A stretch of DNA of 64,000 nucleotides from Hellea sp039977295 (GTDB lineage Bacteria; Pseudomonadota; Alphaproteobacteria; Caulobacterales; Maricaulaceae), in contig JBDWDN010000003.1 of NCBI GenBank assembly GCA_039977295.1, positions 1 through 64,000 on the forward strand. The letters are read 5' to 3'. The notes beneath the pieces are model-generated. The model ran no database searches and was not told where the DNA came from. It saw only the letters and a program-made list of their open reading frames with translations. Positions 24,950 through 33,120 of this stretch are shown here, piece after piece. Position 1 is the first letter of the stretch. Every line of letters starts with the position of its first letter. The position numbers were made by a program, and so were the translations under genes.

Positions 24950-26011
24950 ATGATAAAGCCTCTAATCCTCACTCTATCGGCGGCATTATTGCTCGCCTGC
25001 GGCTCAACGGACATAATGGCATCCGAGTCTGAAAGGCCCCTTATGACAAAGGAACTCATCATATTAGCCCCGCCCCCTGATGGTGATAAATATTACGCGG
25101 GCGTGAAGCGCGATATTTTTGATTTCCATGTCGCTTATGCTCGTCAAATCCTCACTCATGATGACGTGCTGATTTTTTCAGGAAAAGACCTTTTCGATGA
25201 CTATGTCACGGCGTTAGGCGCGGCCCATGTAGCGCCTTTTGAAATGCAAGATATCTGGATGCGAGACTTCAGTCCCCAAAATGCCGCTATGCCTGTGATG
25301 ATGCGCTACACAGCAGAGGGACAAGGCGGCGGACGTAAAGGCCAATCAGATGCGGATGTTGTGCAAGAGGCTCTCGCAGACGTCTTAGATAAGACCGGCA
25401 TATCTTTTGGCGAGAGCGATCTCTTAAATGATGGCGGGAACTTTGTTGATGATTACGCAGGGAATGTTGTGCTGAGCCGTAAATTTTTACGCGATAATAA
25501 TTTAAACGAAACACAGGGCCGAAAAGCTGTTCGAGACGCCACGGGCGCCGTTAATGTCGCCTTTATCGAAGCGGATGAACAAGGCGGCCTAGAACACGCG
25601 GACGGTGTTGAGGCCTTTATTGATAAAAACGTCCTCGTCGTAAATTCCTATCCCGGAGACGCAGTTTATGCGGCGGAGTTAAAAGCAGATCTGCGCCGCG
25701 GCCTGCCCGGCGTTACAATACACGACATGATCACGCCCTATGACGGTAGCAAAATCTACGACCCCCGCTTTGGTTCGGCCTGCGGCCTCTATACAAATAT
25801 GCTGGTGACACCCAACCGCATTTACCTTCCCCAATTCGGTATTCCCGAAGACGCCAAAGCGCTCGCTGATATGAGACACTGGACGACCAAAACCGTTATA
25901 CCCGTTATGTCGAGCCAAGTCTGCCAAATGGGCGGCGGCGTGCGCTGCATGTCTTGGCAGTCACGGGGTGAGCAGGCAGATAAGGTGTTGGCGTCTGTTC
26001 GGCAAAAATAG
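24950..26011 (+). CDS. Agmatine/peptidylarginine deiminase family lipoprotein
   Basis: This is a 353-residue member of the Porphyromonas-type peptidylarginine deiminase/agmatine deiminase family. The guanidine-modifying core is visible: MQDIWMRDFSP, LNDGGNF, GGLEHADG with the catalytic His, and GGGVRCMSW with the nucleophilic Cys near the C-terminus. A signal peptide with lipobox (LLLACGS) anchors it in the envelope, which cytoplasmic agmatine deiminases do not have, so it probably acts on an exported guanidino substrate or peptide. The glycine-rich GQGGGRKG segment also fits. Start at 24950 is set by the signal peptide; there is no ribosome-binding site. Confidence 0.82.
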   Translation: MIKPLILTLSAALLLACGSTDIMASESERPLMTKELIILAPPPDGDKYYAGVKRDIFDFHVAYARQILTHDDVLIFSGKDLFDDYVTALGAAHVAPFEMQDIWMRDFSPQNAAMPVMMRYTAEGQGGGRKGQSDADVVQEALADVLDKTGISFGESDLLNDGGNFVDDYAGNVVLSRKFLRDNNLNETQGRKAVRDATGAVNVAFIEADEQGGLEHADGVEAFIDKNVLVVNSYPGDAVYAAELKADLRRGLPGVTIHDMITPYDGSKIYDPRFGSACGLYTNMLVTPNRIYLPQFGIPEDAKALADMRHWTTKTVIPVMSSQVCQMGGGVRCMSWQSRGEQADKVLASVRQK

Positions 26012-26172
26012 AGTGTTACGCTTCAAGCCCACTTGAATACCTTAGCTATATTGTTTGATGACACCTCAAGCTGGCGGTGATGAATTTCAATTCGGAAATT
26101 TTCATTTCCTTGCTCCCATTTGACTCCCGCGCCTTACATGTCTACGTTGAACTTATAAACGAGGGCGCAATT

Positions 26173-26745
26173 ATGAAAATCCATCTATCCACCGGGCTGA
26201 TTCTGTCGGCTATTATTCTGGCTTCATGTGGAGGCGGGAATAAACTTAGCGAGAAAACTGCGCTAAAGCTTCTTAAGGAAAAAAAGTCTGAAACTCGCAT
26301 CACGCAAAACATGCTTACCGATTATAGTGCAGGACATTATCAAACCAATAAAATCTATTATGAGGCCTATGAAAGCGAAGGACTTATCGGGAAACCGCCT
26401 AAGACGCCGACGACCCTCAATAACGACCTAAAGCTCAATACGAAAAAAATTAAGAAAAAGGGTTGGGACAAATATCTGGAATTTAAGCCTGCCGGAAATG
26501 ACGGGCAAATCGTCACCATCTATAATTATACGACCCGTATTGAAAAGGTCCTGCGCATTAATACGGACCCTATTGATCGCCTCTGCAACGCCGTAGTGGA
26601 ATACCAATATGAGGCTTTTGACCACGCACCTTGGGGCAAAGACGTATGGAAAAAGAAATATAAGAAACCCACCGTTTATGAAGCCTGCATGATTAAATAT
26701 GATAAGAGCTGGGATATCAAAAGCACGCGCAAGACTGGCCGTTAG
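26173..26745 (+). CDS. Hypothetical lysine-rich lipoprotein
   Basis: This 190-residue protein starts with a lipoprotein signal (MKIHLSTGLILSAIILASC). The mature part is rich in Lys and Tyr (LKLNTKKIKKKGWDKYLEFK; KKKYKKPTVYEAC) with two Cys that could pair (LCNAVVEY and YEACMIKY). No known domain is recognised. ATG at 26173 has GAGGG upstream; a longer frame upstream has no signal peptide. It stands alone between the deiminase gene and repeat copy 2. Confidence 0.65.
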   Translation: MKIHLSTGLILSAIILASCGGGNKLSEKTALKLLKEKKSETRITQNMLTDYSAGHYQTNKIYYEAYESEGLIGKPPKTPTTLNNDLKLNTKKIKKKGWDKYLEFKPAGNDGQIVTIYNYTTRIEKVLRINTDPIDRLCNAVVEYQYEAFDHAPWGKDVWKKKYKKPTVYEACMIKYDKSWDIKSTRKTGR

Positions 26746-26800
26746 CTTTTGGGGGTTAATTGTTTTGGGTGCTTAAAGCTCCCTCTATTCTAACATCAAA

Positions 26801-27030
26801 CCCCTCACCCACCTCCCGCGTTTTTTTTCAAAACGCTCTAGGCACCCTCTCCCTCCTGCGTTTTATTAAAAACGCTAGAGAGAGGGGAAAAAGTAGCATG
26901 GTCTTCCCATAATGAGAATTCAACGCATGCCGAAGGTTTAGATTATTTCATCATCTCACTACAATATCCTTCTCTCTGGCGTTTTAAAAAAACGCAGGAG
27001 GGAGAAGGTCCGCGAAGCGGGGATGAGGGG
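26801..27030. repeat. Palindromic dispersed element, copy 2
   Basis: This 230-bp relative of the element at 24725 begins CCCCTCACCC and ends GGATGAGGGG. It carries several GCGTTTT/AAAACGC hairpins and blocks CACCCTCTCCCTCC and GGAGGGAGAAGG. About 90 bases of unrelated sequence lie in the middle (26885-26966). It ends 91 bases before the PLP decarboxylase start, the same distance as copy 1 from its gene. Confidence 0.75.
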
Positions 27031-27086
27031 ATATAGGCCTCTCTGTGATGGACATTATCTGCGACACCCTCCCTCCTTTTTCCCCA

Positions 27087-27121
27087 TTGCCAGCCTTGCC
27101 GCAAAACCTTAATCCACTCCC
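27087..27121 (+). promoter_or_regulatory. Predicted promoter for a leaderless PLP-decarboxylase mRNA
   Basis: TTGCCA (27087-27092) and TAATCC (27110-27115) are 17 bases apart; the ATG follows after 6 bases and no ribosome-binding site is present. Aligned with the deiminase promoter, 25 of 31 positions agree, more than the hexamers alone would need. Confidence 0.5.
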
Positions 27122-28516
27122 ATGACACTTGACCCAAAAGATTGGCCTGCTTTCCGTAAAACGGCCCATGCTATGCTCGATGCTTCTTTGGATAAGCTAG
27201 AAAATGCGCGTGAGGGACGGGTGTGGAACCCTGTGCCAAAAGCGCTTAAGGCTGAAATAAATGCGCCGCTGCCACAGGGGGGTATTTCGCCTGAGCAAAT
27301 GCGCAGCGACCTTGAATCCATCATGCCGTATAATCCTGGTAACATTCATCCACGTTTTTTTGGCTGGGTCAATGGTGCCGGCGCGCCGTCTAATATTTTA
27401 GCCGAAATTGCAGGAGCAGGAATGAATGCTAATTGCGGCGGTCGCAACCATGTCGGCCCCGTGATAGAACAACGGGTCATTACCTGGGTGGCACAAATTA
27501 TGGGCATGCCCAGCGAAACAACGGGCCTAATATCGTCTGGCACCTCCATGGCGACAGTCACAGCGTTGAAGGTTGCGCGCGATAAATACCAAGCCGAAAA
27601 CGCAGAGCCTAGATTAGTCGGTTATACGGGCGCGCAAACGCATAGCTGCGTCCGCCGCGCTTTTGACCTGCTTGGCATCGGTAAAGAGGCGCTGCGCCTC
27701 ATCCCTTGTAATGACGCGTTTGAAATTGAATTAATCGCCTTGCAAGACGCGATAGATAAAGACCGCGCGGAGGGCTTCACGCCTTTCAGCGTTATTGGCA
27801 CGGCAGGCGCAGTGAATGTCGGCGCAATTGATGATTTGGACGGCCTTGCTGACCTTTGCGAAAAGGAAGAATTGTGGTTCCATGTCGACGGCGCCTTTGG
27901 CGCGGCAGCAATCTTGTCCGAAACTGTCGGCCACCGCCTTAAAGGCCTAGCTCGGGTGGATAGTCTCGCCTTTGATTTTCATAAATGGTGGCAGGTTAAT
28001 TATGAAGCAGGCTGTGTGCTAGTGCGCGACCCGCGTTTGCATCGTCAATCCTTCGCGGCACGTCCTGAGTATCTGCGTCATGATGAGCGCGGCTTAGCAG
28101 GAGGTGACTTCTGGGCCGTGGATTACGGGCCTGAATTATCACGCAGCTTCCGCGCACTGAAAGTTTGGACACATTTAAAAACCCACGGCATTGAAGCTAT
28201 AGCAAAGGTCGTTGACCGTAATATTGCTCAGGCTCAATATCTTAGAGCCCGCATCGAAGCGGAACCCAAGCTTGAGATGCTGGCCCCGACGGCTCTAAAT
28301 ATTTGCTGTTTCCGCTATAATTTCAGATATGAGAGCAATGCAAAAAATGCTCGCATCGTTGTTGACCTTCAAGAAGGCGGGCTCGCTGCGCCGTCCACAA
28401 CGACCATAAATGATGAAACCGCCATTCGCGTAAACCTCACCAATCACCGCACCCGCGAAAGTGATTTAGATATGCTGGTCGACGCTATTTTAGAGATGGG
28501 CAAAGATTTGGAATAG
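27122..28516 (+). CDS. PLP-dependent group II amino acid decarboxylase family
   Basis: This 464-residue protein belongs to the fold-type I family of aromatic amino acid, glutamate and related decarboxylases. Visible are HPRFFGWVNGAGAP at the substrate pocket, GLISSGTSMATVTALKVAR for phosphate binding, HVDGAFGAAAIL with the PLP-ring Asp, and the Schiff-base lysine in SLAFDFHKWWQVNYEAG. The substrate cannot be deduced; aromatic amino acids are possible. It ends 10 bases before the DUF1415 gene and is probably co-transcribed with it. Confidence 0.85.
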   Translation: MTLDPKDWPAFRKTAHAMLDASLDKLENAREGRVWNPVPKALKAEINAPLPQGGISPEQMRSDLESIMPYNPGNIHPRFFGWVNGAGAPSNILAEIAGAGMNANCGGRNHVGPVIEQRVITWVAQIMGMPSETTGLISSGTSMATVTALKVARDKYQAENAEPRLVGYTGAQTHSCVRRAFDLLGIGKEALRLIPCNDAFEIELIALQDAIDKDRAEGFTPFSVIGTAGAVNVGAIDDLDGLADLCEKEELWFHVDGAFGAAAILSETVGHRLKGLARVDSLAFDFHKWWQVNYEAGCVLVRDPRLHRQSFAARPEYLRHDERGLAGGDFWAVDYGPELSRSFRALKVWTHLKTHGIEAIAKVVDRNIAQAQYLRARIEAEPKLEMLAPTALNICCFRYNFRYESNAKNARIVVDLQEGGLAAPSTTTINDETAIRVNLTNHRTRESDLDMLVDAILEMGKDLE

Positions 28517-28526
28517 AAGGTCGTTC

Positions 28527-29075
28527 ATGCCCAATCATAATGACCTCATAAACCATACTAAAAAATGGCTCACAAGCGTCGTGATCGGGCATAATTTTTG
28601 CCCCTTTGCGAAACGTGAATATGAGGCTGATACTATTCACTATGCCGTGGTTGAGGCTACGGATCTCGAAGGTCAATTAAAACAGATTATTCTGCACTGC
28701 GCGGCCCTTGATAATGATGAAACCCGCGAAACAAGCCTGTTAATATTCCCTAAGGCATTGTCTCAATTCGAAACTTATCTGGATATGCTGGGCGTTGCGG
28801 CATCCCTGCTCAAAGACCAGGGCTATGAAGGCATTTACCAATTAGCGAGTTTCCACCCTGAATATCTCTTCGCGGGCGTGCGCCCTGATGATGCCAGTCA
28901 TTTCACGAATAGGTCCCCATATCCTATGGTGCACATATTGCGAGAAGCTAGCGTTGAGGCCGCCTTATATAAATATCCAAATCCAGAAAAAATCCCTGAA
29001 CGAAATATAAATCTCACGCAGGAATTAGGCGCGGCGACAATGCGCGCATTGCTAGCAGCCTGTTACAAATTTTAA
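28527..29075 (+). CDS. DUF1415 family protein
   Basis: This is a 182-residue cytoplasmic protein matching DUF1415. Signature segments are WLTSVVIGHNFCPFAKREYE near the N-terminus, ETSLLIFPKAL, and LASFHPEYLFAGVRPDDASH followed by TNRSPYPMVHILREASVEAA. The conserved Cys, His and Asp residues suggest an enzyme, but no function is established. GAAGG lies before the ATG. It is convergent with bfr, whose stop is only 3 bases away. Confidence 0.8.
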   Translation: MPNHNDLINHTKKWLTSVVIGHNFCPFAKREYEADTIHYAVVEATDLEGQLKQIILHCAALDNDETRETSLLIFPKALSQFETYLDMLGVAASLLKDQGYEGIYQLASFHPEYLFAGVRPDDASHFTNRSPYPMVHILREASVEAALYKYPNPEKIPERNINLTQELGAATMRALLAACYKF

Positions 29076-29077
29076 CC

Positions 29078-29563
29078 TTAGCCCTCATCCGTCACGCTGG
29101 CACTTTGAAGCTGAATATAGTTTTGGATACCGATTTGTTTAATGAGGTCATTTTGCGTTTCCAAGAAATCGACATGTTCTTCCTCATCCAGAAGTATGCT
29201 TTGCAATAAATCGCGCGTTCCGTAATCGCGCACCTTCTCGCAATGCTCAACGCCGTCACGATAAATTGGCAAAGCGATGTCCTCGAGTTTCATATCGCAT
29301 TGCAGAATTTCTTCTACGGTCTCTCCAATATAGAGTTTTCCCAAATCTTGAAGATTGGGAAGGCCACCCAGAAAAAGGATGCGTTCGATAATCTTATCAG
29401 CATGCTGCATCTCTTCAATGCTCTCTTCATATTCCTTTTTAGCAAGTTTAGAGACGCCCCAATCTTTGAGCATACGCGAATGCAAAAAATATTGATTGAT
29501 GGCCGTAAGTTCAGCCTTGAGCGCTTTATTAAGAAATTCGAGTGTGGTTTTATCGCCGCGCAT
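29078..29563 (-). CDS. bfr: Bacterioferritin
   Basis: Bacterioferritin stores iron as a 24-subunit heme-containing shell. This 161-residue protein has the ferroxidase ligands Glu18 (ALKAELTAINQYF), Glu51 and His54 in EEMQHADKI, and Glu127/His130 in LDEEEHVDFLETQ. Met52, the axial heme ligand, is present, which separates it from plain ferritin. AGGAG precedes the ATG at 29563. Upstream are two operator-like boxes, then bfd on the same strand. Confidence 0.96.
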   Translation of the reverse strand: MRGDKTTLEFLNKALKAELTAINQYFLHSRMLKDWGVSKLAKKEYEESIEEMQHADKIIERILFLGGLPNLQDLGKLYIGETVEEILQCDMKLEDIALPIYRDGVEHCEKVRDYGTRDLLQSILLDEEEHVDFLETQNDLIKQIGIQNYIQLQSASVTDEG

Positions 29564-29634
29564 GGGAAGCTCCTGTAAATTTTGGCCTGTTCTGAAACGC
29601 TTTGAGGGGGCGCGTCAATTCAAATCAAGGCAAC

Positions 29635-29680
29635 TGCAAATCACTTGCAAGCTTTTCTTAGCACTTGATAATCATTCGCG
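29635..29680 (-). promoter_or_regulatory. Two Fur-like boxes upstream of bfr
   Basis: TGCAAATCACTTGCA (29635-29649) and TGATAATCATTCGCG (29666-29680) have a 7-1-7-like inverted symmetry and share the pattern TGnnAATCAnTnGCn with two boxes upstream of bfd. They lie 72 and 103 bases upstream of bfr. A Fur-family iron or manganese regulator is the likely ligand. Confidence 0.5.
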
Positions 29681-29700
29681 GGAATAAGGATAAAATCCAG

Positions 29701-29892
29701 CTATTCAGCAGCTTCAAGAATGGGGTTCAAAGCACGCCAGTCTTTGATCTGCTCATTAATGCTCTCGCGGCATTGACCACAATTAAATTTCGTCCCGCAG
29801 GCGCGCATCACGTCTTTTGCACGCTCCGCGCCTTGCGCAGCGGCGGCATCGACTTTGGCCGTATTTATATTATTGCAAACACAATGGATCAT
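29701..29892 (-). CDS. bfd: Bacterioferritin-associated ferredoxin
   Basis: Bfd is a small 2Fe-2S protein that reduces the bacterioferritin core to release iron. This 63-residue protein has the four cysteines in the family spacing: CxC near the N-terminus (MIHCVCNNIN) and CGTKFNCGQC, with ACG preceding. ATG at 29892 is chosen because the family begins here; an upstream in-frame extension is not conserved. The gene has no ribosome-binding site but a perfect -35 hexamer at the right distance for a leaderless mRNA. It is upstream of bfr on the same strand. Confidence 0.9.
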   Translation of the reverse strand: MIHCVCNNINTAKVDAAAAQGAERAKDVMRACGTKFNCGQCRESINEQIKDWRALNPILEAAE

Positions 29893-29949
29893 AAGTAGCT
29901 TATGACTCAGTTGCGAATGATTGTCAATAACTTTGCGAATGATTTGCAG
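29893..29949 (-). promoter_or_regulatory. bfd promoter (leaderless) overlapped by repeated Fur-like boxes
   Basis: On the minus strand TTGACA (29927-29922) and CATAAG (29904-29899) are 17 bases apart, and the ATG follows 6 bases later. Two near-identical boxes lie here: TTGCGAATGATTGTCAA (29911-29927) and TTGCGAATGATTTGCAG (29933-29949), 22 bases apart (two helical turns). The first covers the whole -35 hexamer, so a bound protein would block RNA polymerase. Confidence 0.6.
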
Positions 29950-30008
29950 ATACAAAAAAAGCGCCCCTCACAAAGAAGGACGCAATCTTTTACTAATGGG
30001 CCGTAATT

Positions 30009-30593
30009 CTAGTTACGCGGCTGATAATCACCCGTAATCATACAGGTGCCATTTGCCTGCGCCGTCGTGCCCGCCGGACAATTAACCGTCACGGCAGCGG
30101 GAGCAGAGGTCATCGGCGCCGCCGTTTTAATTGTGCCTTGATGCACCATCTGATCTTTCATCATGCCCTTAGCTTTACCCATCACGGCATCCTTAGCGTT
30201 TTCCTTAGCCACAGCCATTGCAGCGTCCTCGGCAGAACCGCCTTTGACCATAACTTTACCGGCCGTCATCATGTCGCCGCCGTCCATTGTGCCTTTTTCC
30301 GTCATCATAGTGTCGCCCATGATCTGGTCTTTCGCCATGCTTTTGGCTTCTGATGTGCCGACTTTCATCGCGGCGTCTTTGGCGCTATCGCCTTTCATCA
30401 TATGCTCGCCAGCTTTGACGGCCTGCTCGCCTGTTTTGCCCATATGTTTTTTAGCTTCGTCTTTGGCCATGTCTGTTGCCTTGTCGACAGCCATGTCTTT
30501 AGCTTTATCTGTCAGGGCGTCTTGGGCGAAGGACGCGCTCGCTGTTCCTAAAATTAAGGCCGAAGCCATGAGGGTAGATTTTAAAAGTGTCAT
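30009..30593 (-). CDS. Exported Ala/Lys/Met-rich repetitive protein
   Basis: This 194-residue protein has a signal peptide ending SFAQ-DA. The mature part is low-complexity and strongly helical, with KAKDMAxDKATDMAKDEAK-type heptads. A duplicated block of about 45 residues occurs twice: HMMKGDSAKDAAMKVGTSEA and VMVKGGSAEDAAMAVAKENA. It ends with a small Cys-containing tail (VNCPAGTTAQANGTC). The composition recalls LEA-like stress proteins, but no family is recognised. ATG at 30593 with GGAGAG upstream is preferred to the ATG 12 bases earlier. Confidence 0.65.
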   Translation of the reverse strand: MTLLKSTLMASALILGTASASFAQDALTDKAKDMAVDKATDMAKDEAKKHMGKTGEQAVKAGEHMMKGDSAKDAAMKVGTSEAKSMAKDQIMGDTMMTEKGTMDGGDMMTAGKVMVKGGSAEDAAMAVAKENAKDAVMGKAKGMMKDQMVHQGTIKTAAPMTSAPAAVTVNCPAGTTAQANGTCMITGDYQPRN

Positions 30594-30759
30594 ATTGCTC
30601 TCCATGACAGCCCTCCAACCGAAGGCCGCGTTAATAAAAGCGAGACTGGCAGGATAAATCTCCCCCCGCCAATCAAGCGATGTCACAGCGTCGTGAGATA
30701 ATTAGGCAAAACTAAGGCACCTTACCGAAGCTTCATGGCCTTGTAATTTACGCTAACGT

Positions 30760-31143
30760 CTAATTTGAAGGCGGAACCATTGTAAAGGCAGCCAGCTTAT
30801 TGCCGTCTAAATCACGGAAATAACTAATGTAAAACCCTGTATCGCCGCGCGGCCCGGGCTTACCTTCGCATGTCCCGCCCAATTCTAAAGCTTTGCTGTG
30901 AAGGCTGTGCACCATATCTGTATTTTTACAGGACAGCGTAACCATTGCGCCATTGCCAGATGTCGCCGTCTCGCCATTATCGGGGGTGCAGACAGCAAAC
31001 ATGGGTTGATCCATCGCAACGCCATAGCTGGCAAAACGTTTGTCCTGCCAGAGGCGTTTCGCGCCCATCTCGCCGAGCAAGGCATCGTAAAATTTGGTGG
31101 CTTTGGGATAATCATTCGTCCCGACAGTTGTATAAGCAATCAT
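30760..31143 (-). CDS. VOC family protein (glyoxalase/bleomycin-resistance fold)
   Basis: This is a 127-residue single-domain VOC protein: IAYTTVGTNDYPKATKFYDALLGEMGAKRL at the N-terminus and GFYISYFRDLDGNKLAAFTM at the C-terminus carry the paired beta-alpha-beta-beta-beta motifs. The family includes glyoxalase-like and resistance proteins; the substrate is unknown. GGAGGATAATT gives an excellent ribosome-binding site before the ATG at 31143. Confidence 0.85.
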   Translation of the reverse strand: MIAYTTVGTNDYPKATKFYDALLGEMGAKRLWQDKRFASYGVAMDQPMFAVCTPDNGETATSGNGAMVTLSCKNTDMVHSLHSKALELGGTCEGKPGPRGDTGFYISYFRDLDGNKLAAFTMVPPSN

Positions 31144-31216
31144 AATTATCCTCCGTGAATGAAATTTAGGGTATTAAAAAACCTAACCCAGCGAAAGACC
31201 AATTATTGAATAGGCT

Positions 31217-31903
31217 CTATTCAGCTGTGCTTTTAGGTAATGCGTCCAAACGAATGGCCTCATTGATCTGGCCGCGCAGCAAGGCCGTTTCAACCTTTGT
31301 CGGATCAGCCCGTAAGGCGCTTTCTATATCAATCTTGGCTTCATCTAGACGGCCTTGATTCATCTTGGCGTCCGCGCGGTAACGAAGGGCGTCGGCATTA
31401 GCTGGCGAGAATTTCAAAACCGACGTAAGATCAATCTCAGCATAATCATAGCGTTCAAGCATGGCATAAGCGCGGGCGCGGGCGATGCGTAAATCAATAT
31501 GATCTTTACGTAATTTCAAACCCTCACTGGCAGACTTATAAGCGCGGTCAGCTTGACCATCGATAAGCCAGAAATTAGCGGCTTCGGCATAAAAATCTGC
31601 GCGCATTAATTTCGTCCCGCCATCAGAGGCCATCGCCAAAGAGTCTAAACGCGCGGCGGCTTCATCTTCATGGCCTAGGGCGTAAAGCGCCATCGCCACA
31701 CAATGCTTAGCGCGGCGTCCCCCGCCTTCATCTTGCCAAATCATGGCTTCTTCAAAGGCGAGTGCATTATCCTCGGCAATGCGCTCAAGGCAGGCTTTAT
31801 GCTTCGTATCAAATTCCTCTGTCAGGTCAGCGGCAAAAGCCGCCCCGCCAAAAGTCGTTGCAATAAGAGGTAAACTCAATAGGACGGTAAGCGCATGTTT
31901 CAT
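31217..31903 (-). CDS. Exported TPR repeat protein
   Basis: This 228-residue protein starts with a signal peptide (ALTVLLSLPLIATTFGGAAFA). About four tetratricopeptide units follow: KHCVAMALYALGHEDEAAAR, then DGQADRAYKSASEGLKLRKD, LERYDYAEIDLTSVLKFSPA and NQGRLDEAKIDIESALRADP. It probably acts as a periplasmic scaffold. ATG at 31903 has no ribosome-binding site; a TAAATA hexamer ends 6 bases upstream. It is divergent from the epimerase fusion gene, with only 34 bases between the start codons. Confidence 0.75.
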   Translation of the reverse strand: MKHALTVLLSLPLIATTFGGAAFAADLTEEFDTKHKACLERIAEDNALAFEEAMIWQDEGGGRRAKHCVAMALYALGHEDEAAARLDSLAMASDGGTKLMRADFYAEAANFWLIDGQADRAYKSASEGLKLRKDHIDLRIARARAYAMLERYDYAEIDLTSVLKFSPANADALRYRADAKMNQGRLDEAKIDIESALRADPTKVETALLRGQINEAIRLDALPKSTAE

Positions 31904-31909
31904 GCGAGC

Positions 31910-31938
31910 TATTTATCCAAGGGAGAGCGCCACAGCAA
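31910..31938 (-). promoter_or_regulatory. Possible leaderless promoter of the TPR gene
   Basis: On the minus strand TTGCTG (31938-31933) and TAAATA (31915-31910) are 17 bases apart, with the ATG 6 bases further on. Each hexamer matches consensus in only 3 of 6 positions, so this is the weakest of the set. Its -35 overlaps the first base of the divergent gene. Confidence 0.3.
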
Positions 31939-33119
31939 TGGCGAGACGCATTAAATCACAGTTAGAAAAGCGGGCCCAAAAGACAGCGCTTTTACTCGGC
32001 GCAGGCTATTGCGCCAAAGCCATGATCGCGCCATTGCTCGCGCGGGGCTATGAGGTCTTGGCCACGACGCGCTCACCAGAAAAAGCGGCCGCCCTAAAAA
32101 ATCTCGGCGTAACGCCCCTTATATATAAGGGCGATCTAAACGCCGCTATGCAGGAGATCTTGTCCAAAGCTGATATTATTCTCTCCTCTATCCCGCCAAA
32201 TGATAATGGCGATCCTTTTTTAGGCGACTTACCGGCTCCATTCTCCCGGCTGGCCGCAAAGGCTTTATGGATAGGCTATCTGTCGGCGACTAGTGTTTAC
32301 GGCGACCGCCAAGGGCAATGGACCTTTGAAGATGAATTGCTGCGCCCCCTTACGCGCCGCGGGAAGAACCGCGCTGAGGCGGAAATAGAATGGCTGGAAA
32401 CGCAATTGCCCGTCCATGTCTTCCGCCTCGCGGGCATATATGGACCAGGCCGCAATGGCTTTGACCGCCTGCGGGGCGGTAAAGCCCGCGCTGTGATTAA
32501 AGATTGCCATGTAGTCAACCGTATTCACGTGCAGGATATTGTAAGCGCGCTGCTCGCCTCTATTGATCGGCCTGATCCGCTTAAAATCTATAACCTCGCA
32601 GACGGACGCCCCGCCCCGCCGCAAGATGTCTTAAATTTTGCAGCTGATTTAATTGCCGCGCCGCGCCCGCCGCAGCTAGATCACGATACGGCCGATATTT
32701 CAGATATGGCGCGAAGTTTTTATAAAGAAACCAAACGCGTGGATAGCAGCCGTGCCAGGCGCGATTTAGGCTGGGCCCCAAGATATGAAAATTACCGTCA
32801 AGGCTTAATGGCGACGCTCAAAGCTGAGCGCGAGGAAACAAAGACGGTTTATCTTTCAGGGCATATAGATGTGCCTGATGAGGACCTGAAATCTGTTAAG
32901 TTAGCCCTGCCCACACATTTACGCCTAACAGAACAACAGCCCGACTGCGCAGAATTTCGCATCTGGCAGGATGAGATCATGCCAACACGCTTTCATGTCA
33001 TTGAGACTTTCGCCTCACCCGTCGCCTATCGCCGCCACCAAGCCCGCATGAAAAATAGCGAATGGGCGAGCGTGAGCCGTAACGCAAAGCGGCATTACGA
33101 TATTATTGGGTTAGATTAG
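31938..33119 (+). CDS. NAD-dependent epimerase/dehydratase fused to an ABM monooxygenase-like domain
   Basis: This 393-residue protein has two parts. Residues 1-295 are an atypical short-chain dehydrogenase/epimerase of the YeeZ kind: LLLGAGYCAKAMIAPLLARG (nucleotide site), YLSATSVYGDRQG, FRLAGIYGPGRNGFDRL and a C-terminal LGWAPRYENYRQGL. Residues 300-393 resemble the antibiotic biosynthesis monooxygenase (ABM/YgiN) fold: TVYLSGHIDVPDEDLKSVKL, then ALPTHLRLTEQQPDCAEFRI, RFHVIETFASPVAYRRHQA. The frame is continuous across the join. ATG at 31938 has GGGAGAG upstream. The substrate is unknown. Confidence 0.75.
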   Translation: MARRIKSQLEKRAQKTALLLGAGYCAKAMIAPLLARGYEVLATTRSPEKAAALKNLGVTPLIYKGDLNAAMQEILSKADIILSSIPPNDNGDPFLGDLPAPFSRLAAKALWIGYLSATSVYGDRQGQWTFEDELLRPLTRRGKNRAEAEIEWLETQLPVHVFRLAGIYGPGRNGFDRLRGGKARAVIKDCHVVNRIHVQDIVSALLASIDRPDPLKIYNLADGRPAPPQDVLNFAADLIAAPRPPQLDHDTADISDMARSFYKETKRVDSSRARRDLGWAPRYENYRQGLMATLKAEREETKTVYLSGHIDVPDEDLKSVKLALPTHLRLTEQQPDCAEFRIWQDEIMPTRFHVIETFASPVAYRRHQARMKNSEWASVSRNAKRHYDIIGLD

Positions 33120-33120
33120 A

